Counted from the first letter of the stretch, positions 55,292 to 64,000 are shown. The stretch: DNA of 64,000 nt from Streptomyces alfalfae (GCF_004127445.1 NZ_QEXM01000057.1:124001-188000); one strand, 5' to 3'. The notes: a model not told the origin generated them from the sequence alone. Numbers and translations are program-made.

Positions 55292-56869
55292 GTGGACATA
55301 CAGTCATCGCGGGAGCCTGCCGAAGACGACGAGGGTTCGCAGAAACTGAAGCCGCTGTCCGACGAGATACAAGGAGCCCATCGGGAACTCCTTCTGATCG
55401 TGCGCGACCTGTACAGGCGCAGCGGTCTGACCCTGGAAGTGATGGCTCACACGCTGCAGAAGTCGGGCAGCCACGTGTCGCACATGCTGGCCGGTCGCAG
55501 GAGGCTGCAGCGCGAGGCGATCATGCAGGTCCAGCAGTACTACGCCGCGAAGGCAGACCGGCCGGGCAGCCGGCTGGCTCCCCTGAGCCGAGAACAGACC
55601 GAGACGATCGAGGCACTGTGGCAGTCCCTCGAGGGTGAGAAGAGGCTGCTGGTCCGAGCCGGGGAGCTGCGCGAGACCAGGAAGCAGCTGCAAGAAGCGG
55701 AGGAGCAGGCCGCCAGAGCCCTGGGCCTCGCCCAGAGCAGCGACGAGAGGCTGCGGGAGAACATCGTTGAGCTCACCAGAGCCACGATCGACCTCAAGCA
55801 GCTCAGTGAAGAGGTCGAGCGAGCCTCCTCCCAGGTGCACACCTTGCAGGAGCAGCTCATCGACAAAGAGCAGTACGTCGCCGACTTGCGGGACGAACTG
55901 GCCGAGGAGCGCGGTACCTGGGCCGCGGAGGCGAGCAAGACCAGAGCGAAACTGCGGGAGCACCACGCCGCTGTGCAGCGCCTGCAGGCCGACATCACCG
56001 CACTGACCGACCAGGTCGAAACGCTGAAGATGGAGAAGGCGACCGCCGAACGCGTGCTGCGCGCCTCCGAGCTGGAGCACGAGCACCACCAGCAGCAGTG
56101 GATGGCGGCAGCCGAAGGGCTGCGTCAGCAGACGGTCCGCGAGAGGGAGACGCTGGCTCGGCAGGTCGACCAGCACAAGGAAGAACTCGCCTCCGAGCGG
56201 GACAGGCGCCTCATGGCCGAGGCCGAGATGGCCCGCCTCCAGGAACGCCTGCAGGAAACCGTGGAACGGCTGGAACACGTCGAAAGCCCTGTCGTGGCGG
56301 ACAGCGGTCAAAGCACGCCCACGGGCGGAGCACCGACCGCTCCGGGCGATCCGTCACTCGAGGGCTACGAAGTGGCGGCCCCGCCGGCCGGCGTCGCCCT
56401 CGTCGATCAGCTGAAGGCAGCCCACGACACCGGGGACGCCTCATGGGTCGACCGCCTGCTGGCCGTGGGCGGGGAGTTCGCGGCGGATGAGATTCCGGCC
56501 CTGGTCGCCTACCTTCGCCAGGAAGGCATGGCCAAGGAAGCTCACACCGTGCTCGTCGGGGCCGGGCAACGCCGAAGTGCCTCCGAAGTCGCCTCCGTGG
56601 TGGACGCCTTCCGCCAGACCCGAGGGATGGCTCGCGTCGACGGGGACAGCGACGCCCGAGCGGTGATCCGGGCTTGCGCACTGCGTATGACGAGTGACCT
56701 GATCATCGTGCTCAGGCAGCTGAGCAGCGCCCGCAGTGACCTCTCGGACGCGGTGCTGTACGCAGCCGCCGAGCACCGTTTCCCCGGAACGATCCCCGAT
56801 CTGATCTCAGAGCTCGAACTCGCCGGACGGCACGAGGACGCCGAAGGCGTGCGGCGCTACCGGCATTAG
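55292..56869 (+). CDS. HTH protein with long coiled coil and helical C-terminal domain
   Basis: 525 residues in three parts. An XRE-like HTH (about 28-80: HRELLLIVRDLYRRSGLTLEVMAHTLQKSGSHVSHMLAGRRRLQRE) is followed by roughly 230 residues of nearly continuous coiled coil (about 100-330, Glu/Gln/Arg/Leu heptads). After a Pro/Gly linker comes a helical C-terminal domain (LVDQLKAAHDTGDASWVDRLLAVGGEFAADEIPALVAYL...) that looks like repeated helical pairs. GGGGG six bases before the GTG at 55292 decides the start. DNA-anchored scaffold or large regulator; not a recognised named family. Confidence 0.8.
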   Translation: MDIQSSREPAEDDEGSQKLKPLSDEIQGAHRELLLIVRDLYRRSGLTLEVMAHTLQKSGSHVSHMLAGRRRLQREAIMQVQQYYAAKADRPGSRLAPLSREQTETIEALWQSLEGEKRLLVRAGELRETRKQLQEAEEQAARALGLAQSSDERLRENIVELTRATIDLKQLSEEVERASSQVHTLQEQLIDKEQYVADLRDELAEERGTWAAEASKTRAKLREHHAAVQRLQADITALTDQVETLKMEKATAERVLRASELEHEHHQQQWMAAAEGLRQQTVRERETLARQVDQHKEELASERDRRLMAEAEMARLQERLQETVERLEHVESPVVADSGQSTPTGGAPTAPGDPSLEGYEVAAPPAGVALVDQLKAAHDTGDASWVDRLLAVGGEFAADEIPALVAYLRQEGMAKEAHTVLVGAGQRRSASEVASVVDAFRQTRGMARVDGDSDARAVIRACALRMTSDLIIVLRQLSSARSDLSDAVLYAAAEHRFPGTIPDLISELELAGRHEDAEGVRRYRH

Positions 56870-57337
56870 CGCACCAGCCCTTGCGTCCCTGGCTGCCCAG
56901 GGGCGAGGCTCCCCGGTTTCCGTGTCCCACGCTCCCTCGACCACCACGCGGTCGAGGGAGCGGTCAGGGGCGAAGGCCTCCCAGGGGGGCCAGCAGGCAG
57001 CGGCAGGCGATGGTCAAGTCGGCACAGAGTCCGTCTCCTCGGACGCGGTGATGCCATGCGTCAGGGCGTGTCGCTGGGAGCTTCGAGATGACATCCGCCG
57101 CTCGCCCTGCGGCAGGGCAAGCTGGTCAGTGCTTCGACCAGGCGGCAGCCGACCCCCGTGTCCGTTCGGCTTTCCACCGCCGGGGCAGCACCGCGAAGCC
57201 TTTCGCCCCGCGCGGCCGGAGACAGTCCTGAAACTGGTGCCTCGGCGAATCGTTCCTGCGGTGAACGTTGACACTCGTGCGGGTGAGGGACGGCTGACAG
57301 GGGCCCGTGGGGGACCGCTGGCCGGTAGAACGCGGGG
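56870..57337. other. Intergenic region with terminator hairpin
   Basis: About 470 bases between two + strand genes. Apart from the hairpin at 56931-56961, neither strand shows a gene with codon bias. The promoter of the secreted nuclease gene should be in the last 150 bases. Confidence 0.5.
56931..56961 (+). terminator. Hairpin after the HTH/coiled-coil gene
   Basis: GCTCCCTCGACC and GGTCGAGGGAGC form a perfect 12-base stem with a seven-base loop, 62 bases after the stop codon. There is no U-tract, which is common for streptomycete terminators. Confidence 0.75.
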
Positions 57338-58024
57338 GTGATCAAGAACCTGCTGCGCGGTTTCGGCGCACTCTCGCTCGCTGTCGTCCCGCTCATCGCT
57401 TCCACCCCGGCACAGGCCGCCGAGCTCCCCGAGAGCCTGCGGGCTGCTCGGGTGGCCACGCTAGCCGACGCCGTCGGCCTGGTTCCGGTCGAGGACGAGA
57501 ACCGCACCGGCTACGCCCCCGCCGCCTTCAAGCACTGGAACTCCGGGGACCTGGCCGATGGCTGCAACACCCGTAACGAGGTGCTGCTCGCCGAAGCGAC
57601 CACCGCCCCGGCGGTGGCCTCCGGGTGCAAGCTGAGCGGCGGCTCGTGGCTGTCGTACTACGACGGCCAGGAGGTCACCGACCCCGGCGCACTGACCATC
57701 GACCACATGGTGCCCCTGGCCGAAGCCTGGCATTCAGGCGCCTCGGCCTGGACGGCCGCCCGGCGCGAGGCATACGCCAACGACCAGGGTTCGGCGGTGT
57801 CGCTGGCCGCGGTGACCGCTCGTACCGTCCGGCAGAAGGCCGACCAGGACCCGGCCCAGTGGCTCCCGCCGGCCCCGGAGGCGCACTGCCGGTACGTGGG
57901 GGAGTGGGTGACCACCAAGCTGCGCTGGCAGCTGACCGCCGACACCACGGAGATGGACGCGCTGAAGGTGCTCGCCGAGGGCCCCTGCGAGGACAGCGTC
58001 GTCTCCTACACCCCGGCCCCGTAA
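57338..58024 (+). CDS. Secreted HNH nuclease (DUF1524 type)
   Basis: 228 residues. A signal peptide (LLRGFGALSLAVVPLIASTPAQA) precedes a DUF1524/HNH domain. The metal-binding core is TIDHMVPLAEAWHSGASAW, with the D-H dyad, and YANDQGSAVSLAAVTART supplies the Asn/Asp part of the HNH motif; the usual AKSAHD after it is missing here (ARTVRQKADQDPAQWLPP). Four cysteines suggest disulfides. The start GTG has only a G-rich run upstream. Likely extracellular nonspecific DNA/RNA cleavage, perhaps for nutrient scavenging. Confidence 0.85.
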   Translation: MIKNLLRGFGALSLAVVPLIASTPAQAAELPESLRAARVATLADAVGLVPVEDENRTGYAPAAFKHWNSGDLADGCNTRNEVLLAEATTAPAVASGCKLSGGSWLSYYDGQEVTDPGALTIDHMVPLAEAWHSGASAWTAARREAYANDQGSAVSLAAVTARTVRQKADQDPAQWLPPAPEAHCRYVGEWVTTKLRWQLTADTTEMDALKVLAEGPCEDSVVSYTPAP

Positions 58025-58119
58025 CCGTGCCCGTTGCGGGGCACGGGGGCCCGACAGCTCCCACGCCCCGGAACGAACGTTCACCCTGTCCGCTCCGTGT
58101 CACGTGAGAGGTGTGTGTG

Positions 58120-58713
58120 ATGAGTCGAGGCTTGATCGTCGTGGATGTGCAGAACGACTTCTGCGAAGGAGGAAGCGTCCCCGTCGCGGGAGGCGCGAGG
58201 ATCGCGGCCGCGATCGCCGGGCTGGTGGAGCAGACCGCTGGCGACGAGTACCAGTACGTCGCCGCGACGAGGGATCACCACATCGACCCCGGAAGCCACT
58301 TCTCCGACAACCCCGACTACAAGAACAGCTTCCCCGTCCACTGCGTGGCAGGGAACGAGGGCGGCGAATTCCACCCCCACTTCGCCCCCACCGCCACCGG
58401 CGGCAAGATCGACGCCGTCTTCTTCAAGGGCGCCCACAGCGCCTCCAAGAGCGGCTTCGAAGGCGCCGACGAGAACGGCACACCGCTGGCGGACTGGCTG
58501 CGCGCCCGCGGGGTGGAGGACGTCGATGTGGTCGGCATCGCCACCGACCACTGCGTGCGCGCGACGGCGCTGGACGCCGTCAAGGCCGGCTTCCGCGCCC
58601 GCGTTCTCCTGGACTACTCGGTCGGCGTCGCGCCGGACACGACCGCGGCGACCCTGGAGGACTTCCGCCAGGCAGGCGTCGCTGTATCCGGCGAGAGCCC
58701 CGCATCGCGATAG
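58120..58713 (+). CDS. pncA: Nicotinamidase / isochorismatase-family hydrolase
   Basis: 197 residues. GLIVVDVQNDFCEGGSVPVAGG holds the catalytic Asp, TRDHHIDPGSHFS the metal-binding Asp/His, KGAHSASKSGFEG the catalytic Lys, and VVGIATDHCVRATALDA the nucleophile cysteine. All are those of nicotinamidases, which turn nicotinamide into nicotinate for NAD recycling and activate pyrazinamide in mycobacteria. ATG 58120 follows a GAGAGG at about 10 bases. No NAD-pathway partner is adjacent. Confidence 0.9.
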   Translation: MSRGLIVVDVQNDFCEGGSVPVAGGARIAAAIAGLVEQTAGDEYQYVAATRDHHIDPGSHFSDNPDYKNSFPVHCVAGNEGGEFHPHFAPTATGGKIDAVFFKGAHSASKSGFEGADENGTPLADWLRARGVEDVDVVGIATDHCVRATALDAVKAGFRARVLLDYSVGVAPDTTAATLEDFRQAGVAVSGESPASR

Positions 58714-58882
58714 CACCCGGCCCATCGCGTTGCCGCTTCTCCGGCCCGCCCCCAGGCGGGCACATCAGCGCTACGACATTCCCCCGCCGCCCTCAGTCAC
58801 CGGCTGAGGGCGGCGGTGTCCATGAACCTCTGGAGCGTGGGCGACAGCCCGGCAGCGGGGGACCGAGGGTGAGGGTGTTGCC

Positions 58883-59521
58883 CTAGGGAGCGGCGGTTCG
58901 GGCAGACGCCATGGTGTTGGCAGAGGCGTCCTCCACCGCCTCGGCGACACGGTCGGCCAGGTCGTCCCACGGACGCGGACTGATGACCGGGACACCCACC
59001 GCCCGCGCCCGCGCGGTGAGCCACCGGCCGTACAGCACGCTGACGCGTGCGCGATGGCGCTGCGGTCCGGCCTCCGGCTCCCGGCGCAGGTAGTTGGCCG
59101 TCACCTGCTCCTCGTCGTCCTCGTGGAGGAAGACGGCACGGACCGGACCGTCGGGCGTCGCCGGTCCGGGCAGGACGTAGTCCCCTTCCAGGATCACCGG
59201 GGTGTCGGTGTCCACATGGTTGGCCACGACCGCCTCGATCGCCGGCTCCAGCGCCCTGGCGATCGCGATCTGCCGCTCGACCACCGACTCGGGCGACTGG
59301 TGGGCGGCCTCCGGGTGAGTGCGCCAGAAGTGGACCTCCGGCAGGTGCTCGGGCAGGGTCACCGCGAGGAGGGACTCCACGATGTCGTCGACCTCCACGA
59401 CGGGGACGTCGTACCGTCGTGCCAGGGCCCGCCCGACACCGGTCTTCCCCATCCCCGACGCGCCCCCGACGACGAGCACCCGCCAGTCGGGAAGCCTCTT
59501 CACCTCATCCGTACCGTCCAC
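58883..59521 (-). CDS. P-loop kinase (2-phosphoglycerate-kinase-like)
   Basis: 212 residues. The Walker A motif is GGASGMGKTGVGRALARRY, followed by VVEVDDIVESLL and an ILEGDYVLPG block resembling the substrate-binding region of adenylylsulfate/2-phosphoglycerate-kinase-type enzymes. The conserved W-x-x-x-x-A-R region near the end (GRWLTARARAVGVPVISPRPWDDL) resembles a lid. GTG 59521 is used; a GTG at 59503 is possible. The substrate is not determined, and the name is a family guess. Confidence 0.75.
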   Translation of the reverse strand: MDGTDEVKRLPDWRVLVVGGASGMGKTGVGRALARRYDVPVVEVDDIVESLLAVTLPEHLPEVHFWRTHPEAAHQSPESVVERQIAIARALEPAIEAVVANHVDTDTPVILEGDYVLPGPATPDGPVRAVFLHEDDEEQVTANYLRREPEAGPQRHRARVSVLYGRWLTARARAVGVPVISPRPWDDLADRVAEAVEDASANTMASARTAAP

Positions 59522-59657
59522 GCGGACAGCGTACGGCAGCCACTTCTTTCACCGGGGCCCACCCGAGCCGCAGTGGTTCCCGTTCAAGGAACGGCCGCGG
59601 TAGCCCTTCCTCAAGCCACTCGACCGTACGGCTCATCAGGCTCACTCATGGATCCGC

Positions 59658-61181
59658 TCAGTCGCCGAGTGGATCGGTGTGTACGGGAAGCAGGATACGG
59701 AACGTGGCGCCCTGACCGGGGGAGGTGTCGACTTCTATCCGGCCGTGATGGGCGGCGACCAGGGAGTGGGCGATGGACAGGCCCAGGCCGGCGCCGCCGG
59801 TCCGCGTCCGGCCTCGGGCCGTGTCGGCGCGGTAGAAGCGATCGAAGATACGGGCGGCCTGTTCGGCTGTCATCCCCGGGCCCTCGTCGCTCAGTTCGAG
59901 GATCGCCAACGTGCTGTGTGTGCCCACGCCGATCCGGACCGAACTGCCGGCCGGGGTGTGGGCGATGGCGTTCCCGATCAGATTGGACATGACCTGGCGT
60001 AGCCTCGCCTCGTCTCCCCGTACGGGGGCGGCTCTTGGCGGGCCGCCGCCCGGCCCGGTCAGGGTGACCGCCCGGTCGGGGGCCAAGGCTCTCAGGTCGT
60101 GCAGGGCGTCAGCCGCCAGCGTGCGCAGGTCCATCGGGGTCAGCTTCAGGGACGGCTGGGTGCGCGCGGCGGGGTCCTCGTCCAGCCGTGCCAGCAGCAG
60201 TAGGTCCTCGACGATGTGCACCAGGCGGGCTGATTCGCGCTCGATGCGGTTCATCGCGGTGTCGACGTCCGTCCGCTCGGGCATGCCTCCCATGCGGTAC
60301 AGCTCGGTGAAGCCCTTGATCCCGAACAGGGGTGTGCGCAGTTCGTGGCTGGCGTCCGCGATGAAGGCGCGCATCCGGTCGTTGGTGGCCGCCCGTGCAG
60401 CGTCACCGGCTTCGATCCGGTCCAACATGCCGTTGAGGGCGGCGGCCAGGCGCCCCAGCTCCGTACGCGTAGAGGCCAGGTCGGGGACCCGCCTGGAAAG
60501 GTCACCGCCGGCGATGGCGGCCGCGGTCGTCTCGACGCGCCGCAGGGGACGCAGCCCGGCGCGGACGGCGAACCAGCCGATGACACCCAGCAGGACGAGG
60601 ACCAGGGAGTCGATCACCAGCATCCGCAGTCCCAGGCTCCGGATCGTGCCGCTCACTCCCTCCAGTGAGCCGGCCACAACGATGCTTCCCGTGGCAGACG
60701 TGCCCCCGTCTCCGTCGCTGCCCTGGCGAGCCAAGGGGCGCTCCGGTCGGGCGATCACTCGCCAGTCGCTGCCGCCGCCCGACGTCTGAAAAGGTTCACC
60801 GCCGCGGGCCGCGACCGCCGCTGTGTCCACACGCGGCAGCTCGGGTGCGTCGCCCGCCGCGGGGCGCAGGATCTGCGCCACACCACCGTCGGCGTTCAGC
60901 CGGACCATATAGACGTCGCCGGTCAGCCGGCGCTCCACCGCATCGCGCACCTGCGGCACGGTGGCGTCGGGACCCTTGCCGAGATCGGGGAGCTGTGCCG
61001 CCGCCGCTGCGGCCGTGCGCAACCGCTCGTCCAGCTGCTCCACCAACTGCTGCTGGAGGAGCGTGATCAGCAGGGCGTTGCTGGCGAGCAGGGCGGCCAC
61101 CACCAGCAGCAGGCAGATGATCACCAGGCGGGTCCGCAGCGACAGACGTGCGGCGCCGCGGCGCAGGGACGGCGTGGTCAT
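59658..61181 (-). CDS. OmpR-partner sensor histidine kinase
   Basis: 507 residues. Two transmembrane helices (about 18-40 and 183-207) flank an extracellular sensor of about 140 residues. A HAMP segment, the phosphorylated His279 (FIADASHELRTPLFG), and an HATPase domain with NLIGNAIAHTP, DEGPGM and GAGLGLSIAHSLV follow. The start ATG overlaps the response-regulator stop by four bases. With the ABC genes upstream on the same strand it probably senses the compound that the transporter handles. Confidence 0.93.
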   Translation of the reverse strand: MTTPSLRRGAARLSLRTRLVIICLLLVVAALLASNALLITLLQQQLVEQLDERLRTAAAAAAQLPDLGKGPDATVPQVRDAVERRLTGDVYMVRLNADGGVAQILRPAAGDAPELPRVDTAAVAARGGEPFQTSGGGSDWRVIARPERPLARQGSDGDGGTSATGSIVVAGSLEGVSGTIRSLGLRMLVIDSLVLVLLGVIGWFAVRAGLRPLRRVETTAAAIAGGDLSRRVPDLASTRTELGRLAAALNGMLDRIEAGDAARAATNDRMRAFIADASHELRTPLFGIKGFTELYRMGGMPERTDVDTAMNRIERESARLVHIVEDLLLLARLDEDPAARTQPSLKLTPMDLRTLAADALHDLRALAPDRAVTLTGPGGGPPRAAPVRGDEARLRQVMSNLIGNAIAHTPAGSSVRIGVGTHSTLAILELSDEGPGMTAEQAARIFDRFYRADTARGRTRTGGAGLGLSIAHSLVAAHHGRIEVDTSPGQGATFRILLPVHTDPLGD

Positions 61182-61879
61182 TTCCTGGGCCTGCGCAGGA
61201 CGTAGCCCGTGCCGCGCACGGTGTGGATCAGCTTGGTCTCTCCGGTGTCGACCTTCCGGCGGAGGTAGCTCACGTAGGAGGCCACGATGGAGTCGTCGCC
61301 GCCGAAGTCGTAGTGCCAGACCTGGTCCAGCAGTTGCTCCCGGGACAGGACCTGCCCGGCGTTCTCCATCAGCACGCGCAGCAGATTGAACTCGGTCGGA
61401 GACAGAGGGACCGGCACGCCGCCCCGGGTCACCTGGTGGCTGTCGAGGTCCAGTTCCAGATCGCCCACCGTGACGCGGTTCTCGGGGTGGTGGCCGCTGG
61501 TGCGGCGTAGCACGGCTTGGATGCGCAGGACCAGCTCCTCCAGGTTGAACGGCTTGGTGACGTAGTCGTCCCCGCCCACCCGTAGCCCGCTGATCCGGTC
61601 CTCGGCCGCGTCCCGTGCGGTGAGGAAGAGGATCGGCGTATGCCCTGTCCGCACGTCCGGGCCCGCGCGCAGGCGGCGGGCGACCTCGAAGCCGTCGATG
61701 TCGGGCAGCATCACATCCAGCACGATCAGATCCGCAGCGTGCTCGCGCACCGCTTCCAGCGCCTGTGCGCCGGTCTCGGCCGTGTCCACGTGGAAACCGG
61801 CCAGCCGCAGGCTCGCCGAGAGCAGCTCGCGCAAGGTGGGCTCGTCCTCCACGAGGAGCAGGCGTTGTCTCGTTGTCAT
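61178..61879 (-). CDS. OmpR/PhoB-family response regulator
   Basis: 233 residues. The receiver (about 6-120) has LVEDE, the phospho-acceptor Asp55 in LIVLDVMLPD and Lys in YVTKPF. The winged-helix domain has LSPTEFNLLRVLMENAGQVLSREQLLDQVW and ASYVSYLRRKVD...IHTVRGTGYVL. It overlaps the kinase gene and follows the ABC permease gene by 51 bases. It is likely to activate the ABC operon. Confidence 0.95.
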   Translation of the reverse strand: MTTRQRLLLVEDEPTLRELLSASLRLAGFHVDTAETGAQALEAVREHAADLIVLDVMLPDIDGFEVARRLRAGPDVRTGHTPILFLTARDAAEDRISGLRVGGDDYVTKPFNLEELVLRIQAVLRRTSGHHPENRVTVGDLELDLDSHQVTRGGVPVPLSPTEFNLLRVLMENAGQVLSREQLLDQVWHYDFGGDDSIVASYVSYLRRKVDTGETKLIHTVRGTGYVLRRPRK

Positions 61880-61930
61880 GGCATCTGTCCCCGACCGGTG
61901 ATCTACGGCATGTCCAGTGTCCCCGTCGAA

Positions 61931-62812
61931 TCAGGCGTCGCGCCCACGGAACACGACGAACGCCACCGCGAGGAGTGCGGCCACGCACCCGGCCATGACG
62001 CCGAGCCCGGCCCAGGGGCCCAGGGCTTCCGGGTCTCGGACAGCGGTGATGATCTGTCCACCGGCGATGGGCGGCCAGAACTTGGAGACCCAGTCGCCGA
62101 GCGCGCCGGGCAGTGCGGGCGCGAATGCCTGGACGATGAGCATCACGCCGAACAGCGTCGTCACCGTGGCGGTCGTCGAACGGATCACCGCGCCCAGGGC
62201 CAATCCGAGGAGAGCGGCCAATGCCAGATAGAGGCCACCGCCGAAGATGCCGCGCAGTGCCACACCGTCCGACAGCGCCAGGTGCGGAGCGCCCGCCCCG
62301 GACAGCGAGGCCTGGCCCATGGAAAACGCGCCGAGCGTCACCACGATCCCGACCGGCAGTGCCACTCCCACCAGCGCCAGGGCCTTCGATCCCAGGACCC
62401 GGGCCCGCTGCGGCACGGAGGTGAGGGTGGGCACGATCGTGCGCGCCCCGTATTCGGAGGTCATCACCAGGCCGCCCAGCAGGCCGAACGCGATCTGCGC
62501 CACCAGATAGCCCATCAGACTGGTCGCCAGCGGATCGAACGCGGCCTGGTCGGCGGGCGACAGGTCCGCGTACTCGCCGCCTGCCGACGAACCGTTCAGC
62601 GCGGCCAGGCCCACGGCGAAGGCCAGCGCGCCCAGGATCACCGACAGCGTCGACCGCATCGTCCGGATCTTGATCCACTCGGCGTGCAGGCTGTGCCAGA
62701 AGGTTGCCCGGCCCGATCCCGCGTTCTTCGACGCGGGCCGCCTCCTGCCCGCCCGAGCCGGCAGCTTCACCAGAACCGGCGTCGGCTCGGGGCGTGTGTG
62801 AGGGTGGCGCAT
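61931..62812 (-). CDS. ABC transporter permease (ABC-2 type)
   Basis: 293 residues. A basic Arg/Pro-rich cytosolic N-terminus of about 40 residues is followed by HAEWIKIRTMRSTLSVILGALAFAVGL and five further helices, ending FVVFRGRDA. The EWxKxRT pattern before helix 1 is typical of actinobacterial ABC-2 permeases for lantibiotic or antibiotic export. Its ATG overlaps the ATPase stop by one base (TGATG), so the two are coupled. Confidence 0.9.
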   Translation of the reverse strand: MRHPHTRPEPTPVLVKLPARAGRRRPASKNAGSGRATFWHSLHAEWIKIRTMRSTLSVILGALAFAVGLAALNGSSAGGEYADLSPADQAAFDPLATSLMGYLVAQIAFGLLGGLVMTSEYGARTIVPTLTSVPQRARVLGSKALALVGVALPVGIVVTLGAFSMGQASLSGAGAPHLALSDGVALRGIFGGGLYLALAALLGLALGAVIRSTTATVTTLFGVMLIVQAFAPALPGALGDWVSKFWPPIAGGQIITAVRDPEALGPWAGLGVMAGCVAALLAVAFVVFRGRDA

Positions 62813-63723
62813 CAGTTCGTCCTCTTCTCGGCCTGGTACTCCACCGCGTCGCGGGTCAGGTCCATGAACGCCTTCTCCAGTGACACCTGGCGCGGCGACA
62901 ACTCGTGCAGCTCCACTCCGCCCGCCGCGGCCAGGGCTCCTATCGTGGCGGCTTCCAGGCCGGTGACCACGAGCGTGTCGCTGTCCTCGGCCCGCACGTC
63001 GGCGGCGCCGGCCAGCAGCGGCCGGAGCGTCTCGGCCCGCGGCGTGCGCACCAGGACCTCGCGCTCGGAGTGCGCTTCGATGAAGTCCTTCATCGTGGTG
63101 TCCGCGATCAGCTTGCCGCGCCCGACGACGATGAGATGGTCCGCGGTCAGCTCCATCTCACTCATCAGATGACTGGACATCAACACCACACGTCCCTCAG
63201 CGGCCATCCTGCGCATGAGCGAGCGGATCCACACGATGCCCTCCGGGTCGAGACCGTTGAGGGGCTCGTCGAAGACCAGGGCCGGAGGGTCGCCCAGCAG
63301 CGCGGCGGCAATCCCCAGGCGCTGGCGCATCCCGAGGGAGAAGGCCCCGGCCCTGCGCCGCGCGACGTTCTCCAGCCCCACTTCGGCCAGCACGTGGTCC
63401 ACACGGCTGCGCGGGATCCCGTTGCCGGCCGCGAGGGCCAGCAGGTGGTGGAAGGCGGTGCGGCTGGGCAGCACCGCGCCGGGATCCAACAGCGCCCCGA
63501 CCGCTTTGAGCGGGGCGGGCTGGGCGCTGTACGGTCGTCCCTGGACGGTCGCGGTGCCTGAACTGGCGGCGTCCAGACCCAGAATCATCCGGAGGGTCGT
63601 CGACTTGCCCGCGCCATTGGGCCCCAGGAAGCCGGTGACCTCTCCCGCGCGGACGCCGAAGGTCAGATCGTCCACGGCGAGGACCTCACCGTAGCGCTTG
63701 GTCAGTCCACGTACTTCGATCAT
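62812..63723 (-). CDS. ABC transporter ATP-binding protein
   Basis: 303 residues. Walker A is GFLGPNGAGKSTTLRMILGL (about 32-51), the signature is FSLGMRQRLGIAAALLGDP, and Walker B is ALVFDEPLNGLDPEG; the H-loop lies in VVLMSSHLMSEMELTADH. The C-terminal 60 residues (ELHELSPRQVSLEKAFMDLT) are of the DrrA/BcrA-like antibiotic-ABC type. ATG 63723 (MIEVRGLTKRYGE) is the natural start. It heads the ABC/two-component operon. Confidence 0.95.
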   Translation of the reverse strand: MIEVRGLTKRYGEVLAVDDLTFGVRAGEVTGFLGPNGAGKSTTLRMILGLDAASSGTATVQGRPYSAQPAPLKAVGALLDPGAVLPSRTAFHHLLALAAGNGIPRSRVDHVLAEVGLENVARRRAGAFSLGMRQRLGIAAALLGDPPALVFDEPLNGLDPEGIVWIRSLMRRMAAEGRVVLMSSHLMSEMELTADHLIVVGRGKLIADTTMKDFIEAHSEREVLVRTPRAETLRPLLAGAADVRAEDSDTLVVTGLEAATIGALAAAGGVELHELSPRQVSLEKAFMDLTRDAVEYQAEKRTN

Positions 63724-64000
63724 CGAGTCTCCCCACGCCGACGTCGGCAGAAGTGCCCGCGATGACCACGAGCACCGCACCAGCGTCACCCGCGGACATG
63801 GGAGCGCATCGGAGAACATGAACGCCGTATGGCAGCTCAAAAGCCTGTGACCTGCACCGATCGGATCGTCCGCTGCTGCGAGGCGGCGTCCTCACATGAA
63901 ACTCACACGAAGGCCCGCTGCCGCGCCCGCGCCGCCACCCTCATCGGCCGCACCGGCACCGTCTACGGCCTGACCGGCTGCCGGGCTGTTCACCGGCCTG
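63724..64000. other. Upstream region of the ABC operon, no complete gene
   Basis: No complete gene was recognised to the window end. A short Pro/Ala-rich frame from ATG 63896 stops after 24 codons. The region should contain the ABC operon promoter and perhaps the edge of a divergent gene beyond the window. Confidence 0.4.

Noticed and set aside
63896..63970. Start of a new + strand gene near the window end
   Set aside because: The frame stops after 24 Pro/Ala-rich codons and lacks a convincing ribosome binding site.

Overview
The window is high-GC DNA with strong G/C preference at third codon positions. Short ATGA stop/start overlaps are common, GTG and TTG starts are frequent, and regulators and secondary-metabolism genes are dense. 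All of this fits a Streptomyces-like actinomycete chromosome. The many truncated or frameshifted gene remnants and the scarcity of housekeeping genes suggest a chromosome arm or another flexible region; that placement is inference.

Layout. 1-7.0 kb: the end of a histidine kinase and its response regulator; a GNAT remnant; an F420-type luciferase-like oxidoreductase; an aminoglycoside nucleotidyltransferase; and a fatty-acid desaturase/ferredoxin-reductase pair divergent from a PucR-type regulator. 7.2-10.5 kb: a VOC-fold protein, a heptad DNA repeat, decayed genes and a small membrane-anchored coiled-coil protein. 10.5-14.7 kb: a GntR regulator, a drug-type MFS exporter and a Tat-exported amidohydrolase. 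14.9-18.7 kb: a phenolic-lipid locus resembling srsABC (type III polyketide synthase, ICMT-like methyltransferase, FAD monooxygenase), with a divergent UbiA-type prenyltransferase. 18.8-23.6 kb: an xdhABC xanthine dehydrogenase operon. 24.7-31.1 kb: a quinone-oxidoreductase-like MDR protein, an AraC regulator, a CGNR regulator divergent from a metallo-beta-lactamase-fold protein, an LLM flavoprotein and an MFS transporter. 31.2-38.5 kb: a truncated response regulator, a 960-residue-class membrane protein of unknown function, an I36-like secreted protein, a GPP34 protein, a second F420-type oxidoreductase paralogue, and a graveyard holding cation-diffusion-facilitator and beta-propeller remnants. 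38.6-47.2 kb: four regulator-target units (MerR with a BtrH_N protein; TetR with an FAD monooxygenase; GlxA-type AraC with an APC permease; TetR with an atypical SDR) and a truncated C45 acyltransferase. 47.3-54.3 kb: a decayed gene, a hypothetical protein, a cytosine-deaminase-like amidohydrolase with a DMT transporter, an NAD-dependent epimerase divergent from a LysR regulator, a DUF6221 remnant and a GNAT protein. 54.4-59.5 kb: tandem repeats, small membrane proteins, a large HTH/coiled-coil protein, a secreted HNH nuclease, a nicotinamidase and a P-loop kinase. 59.6-63.7 kb: an ABC transporter with a translationally coupled OmpR-type two-component system.

The clearest shared theme is local regulation. 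Several divergent gene pairs carry perfect inverted repeats in their shared promoter, so each small catabolic or redox unit appears to have its own sensor. No CRISPR array, complete tRNA, rRNA or intact transposase was recognised. The most distinctive loci are the srs-like operon with its adjacent UbiA gene, the SDR that has lost both YxxxK catalytic residues but keeps a twin-operator TetR partner, the HTH/coiled-coil protein opposite small membrane proteins, and the MerR/BtrH_N overlapping pair.
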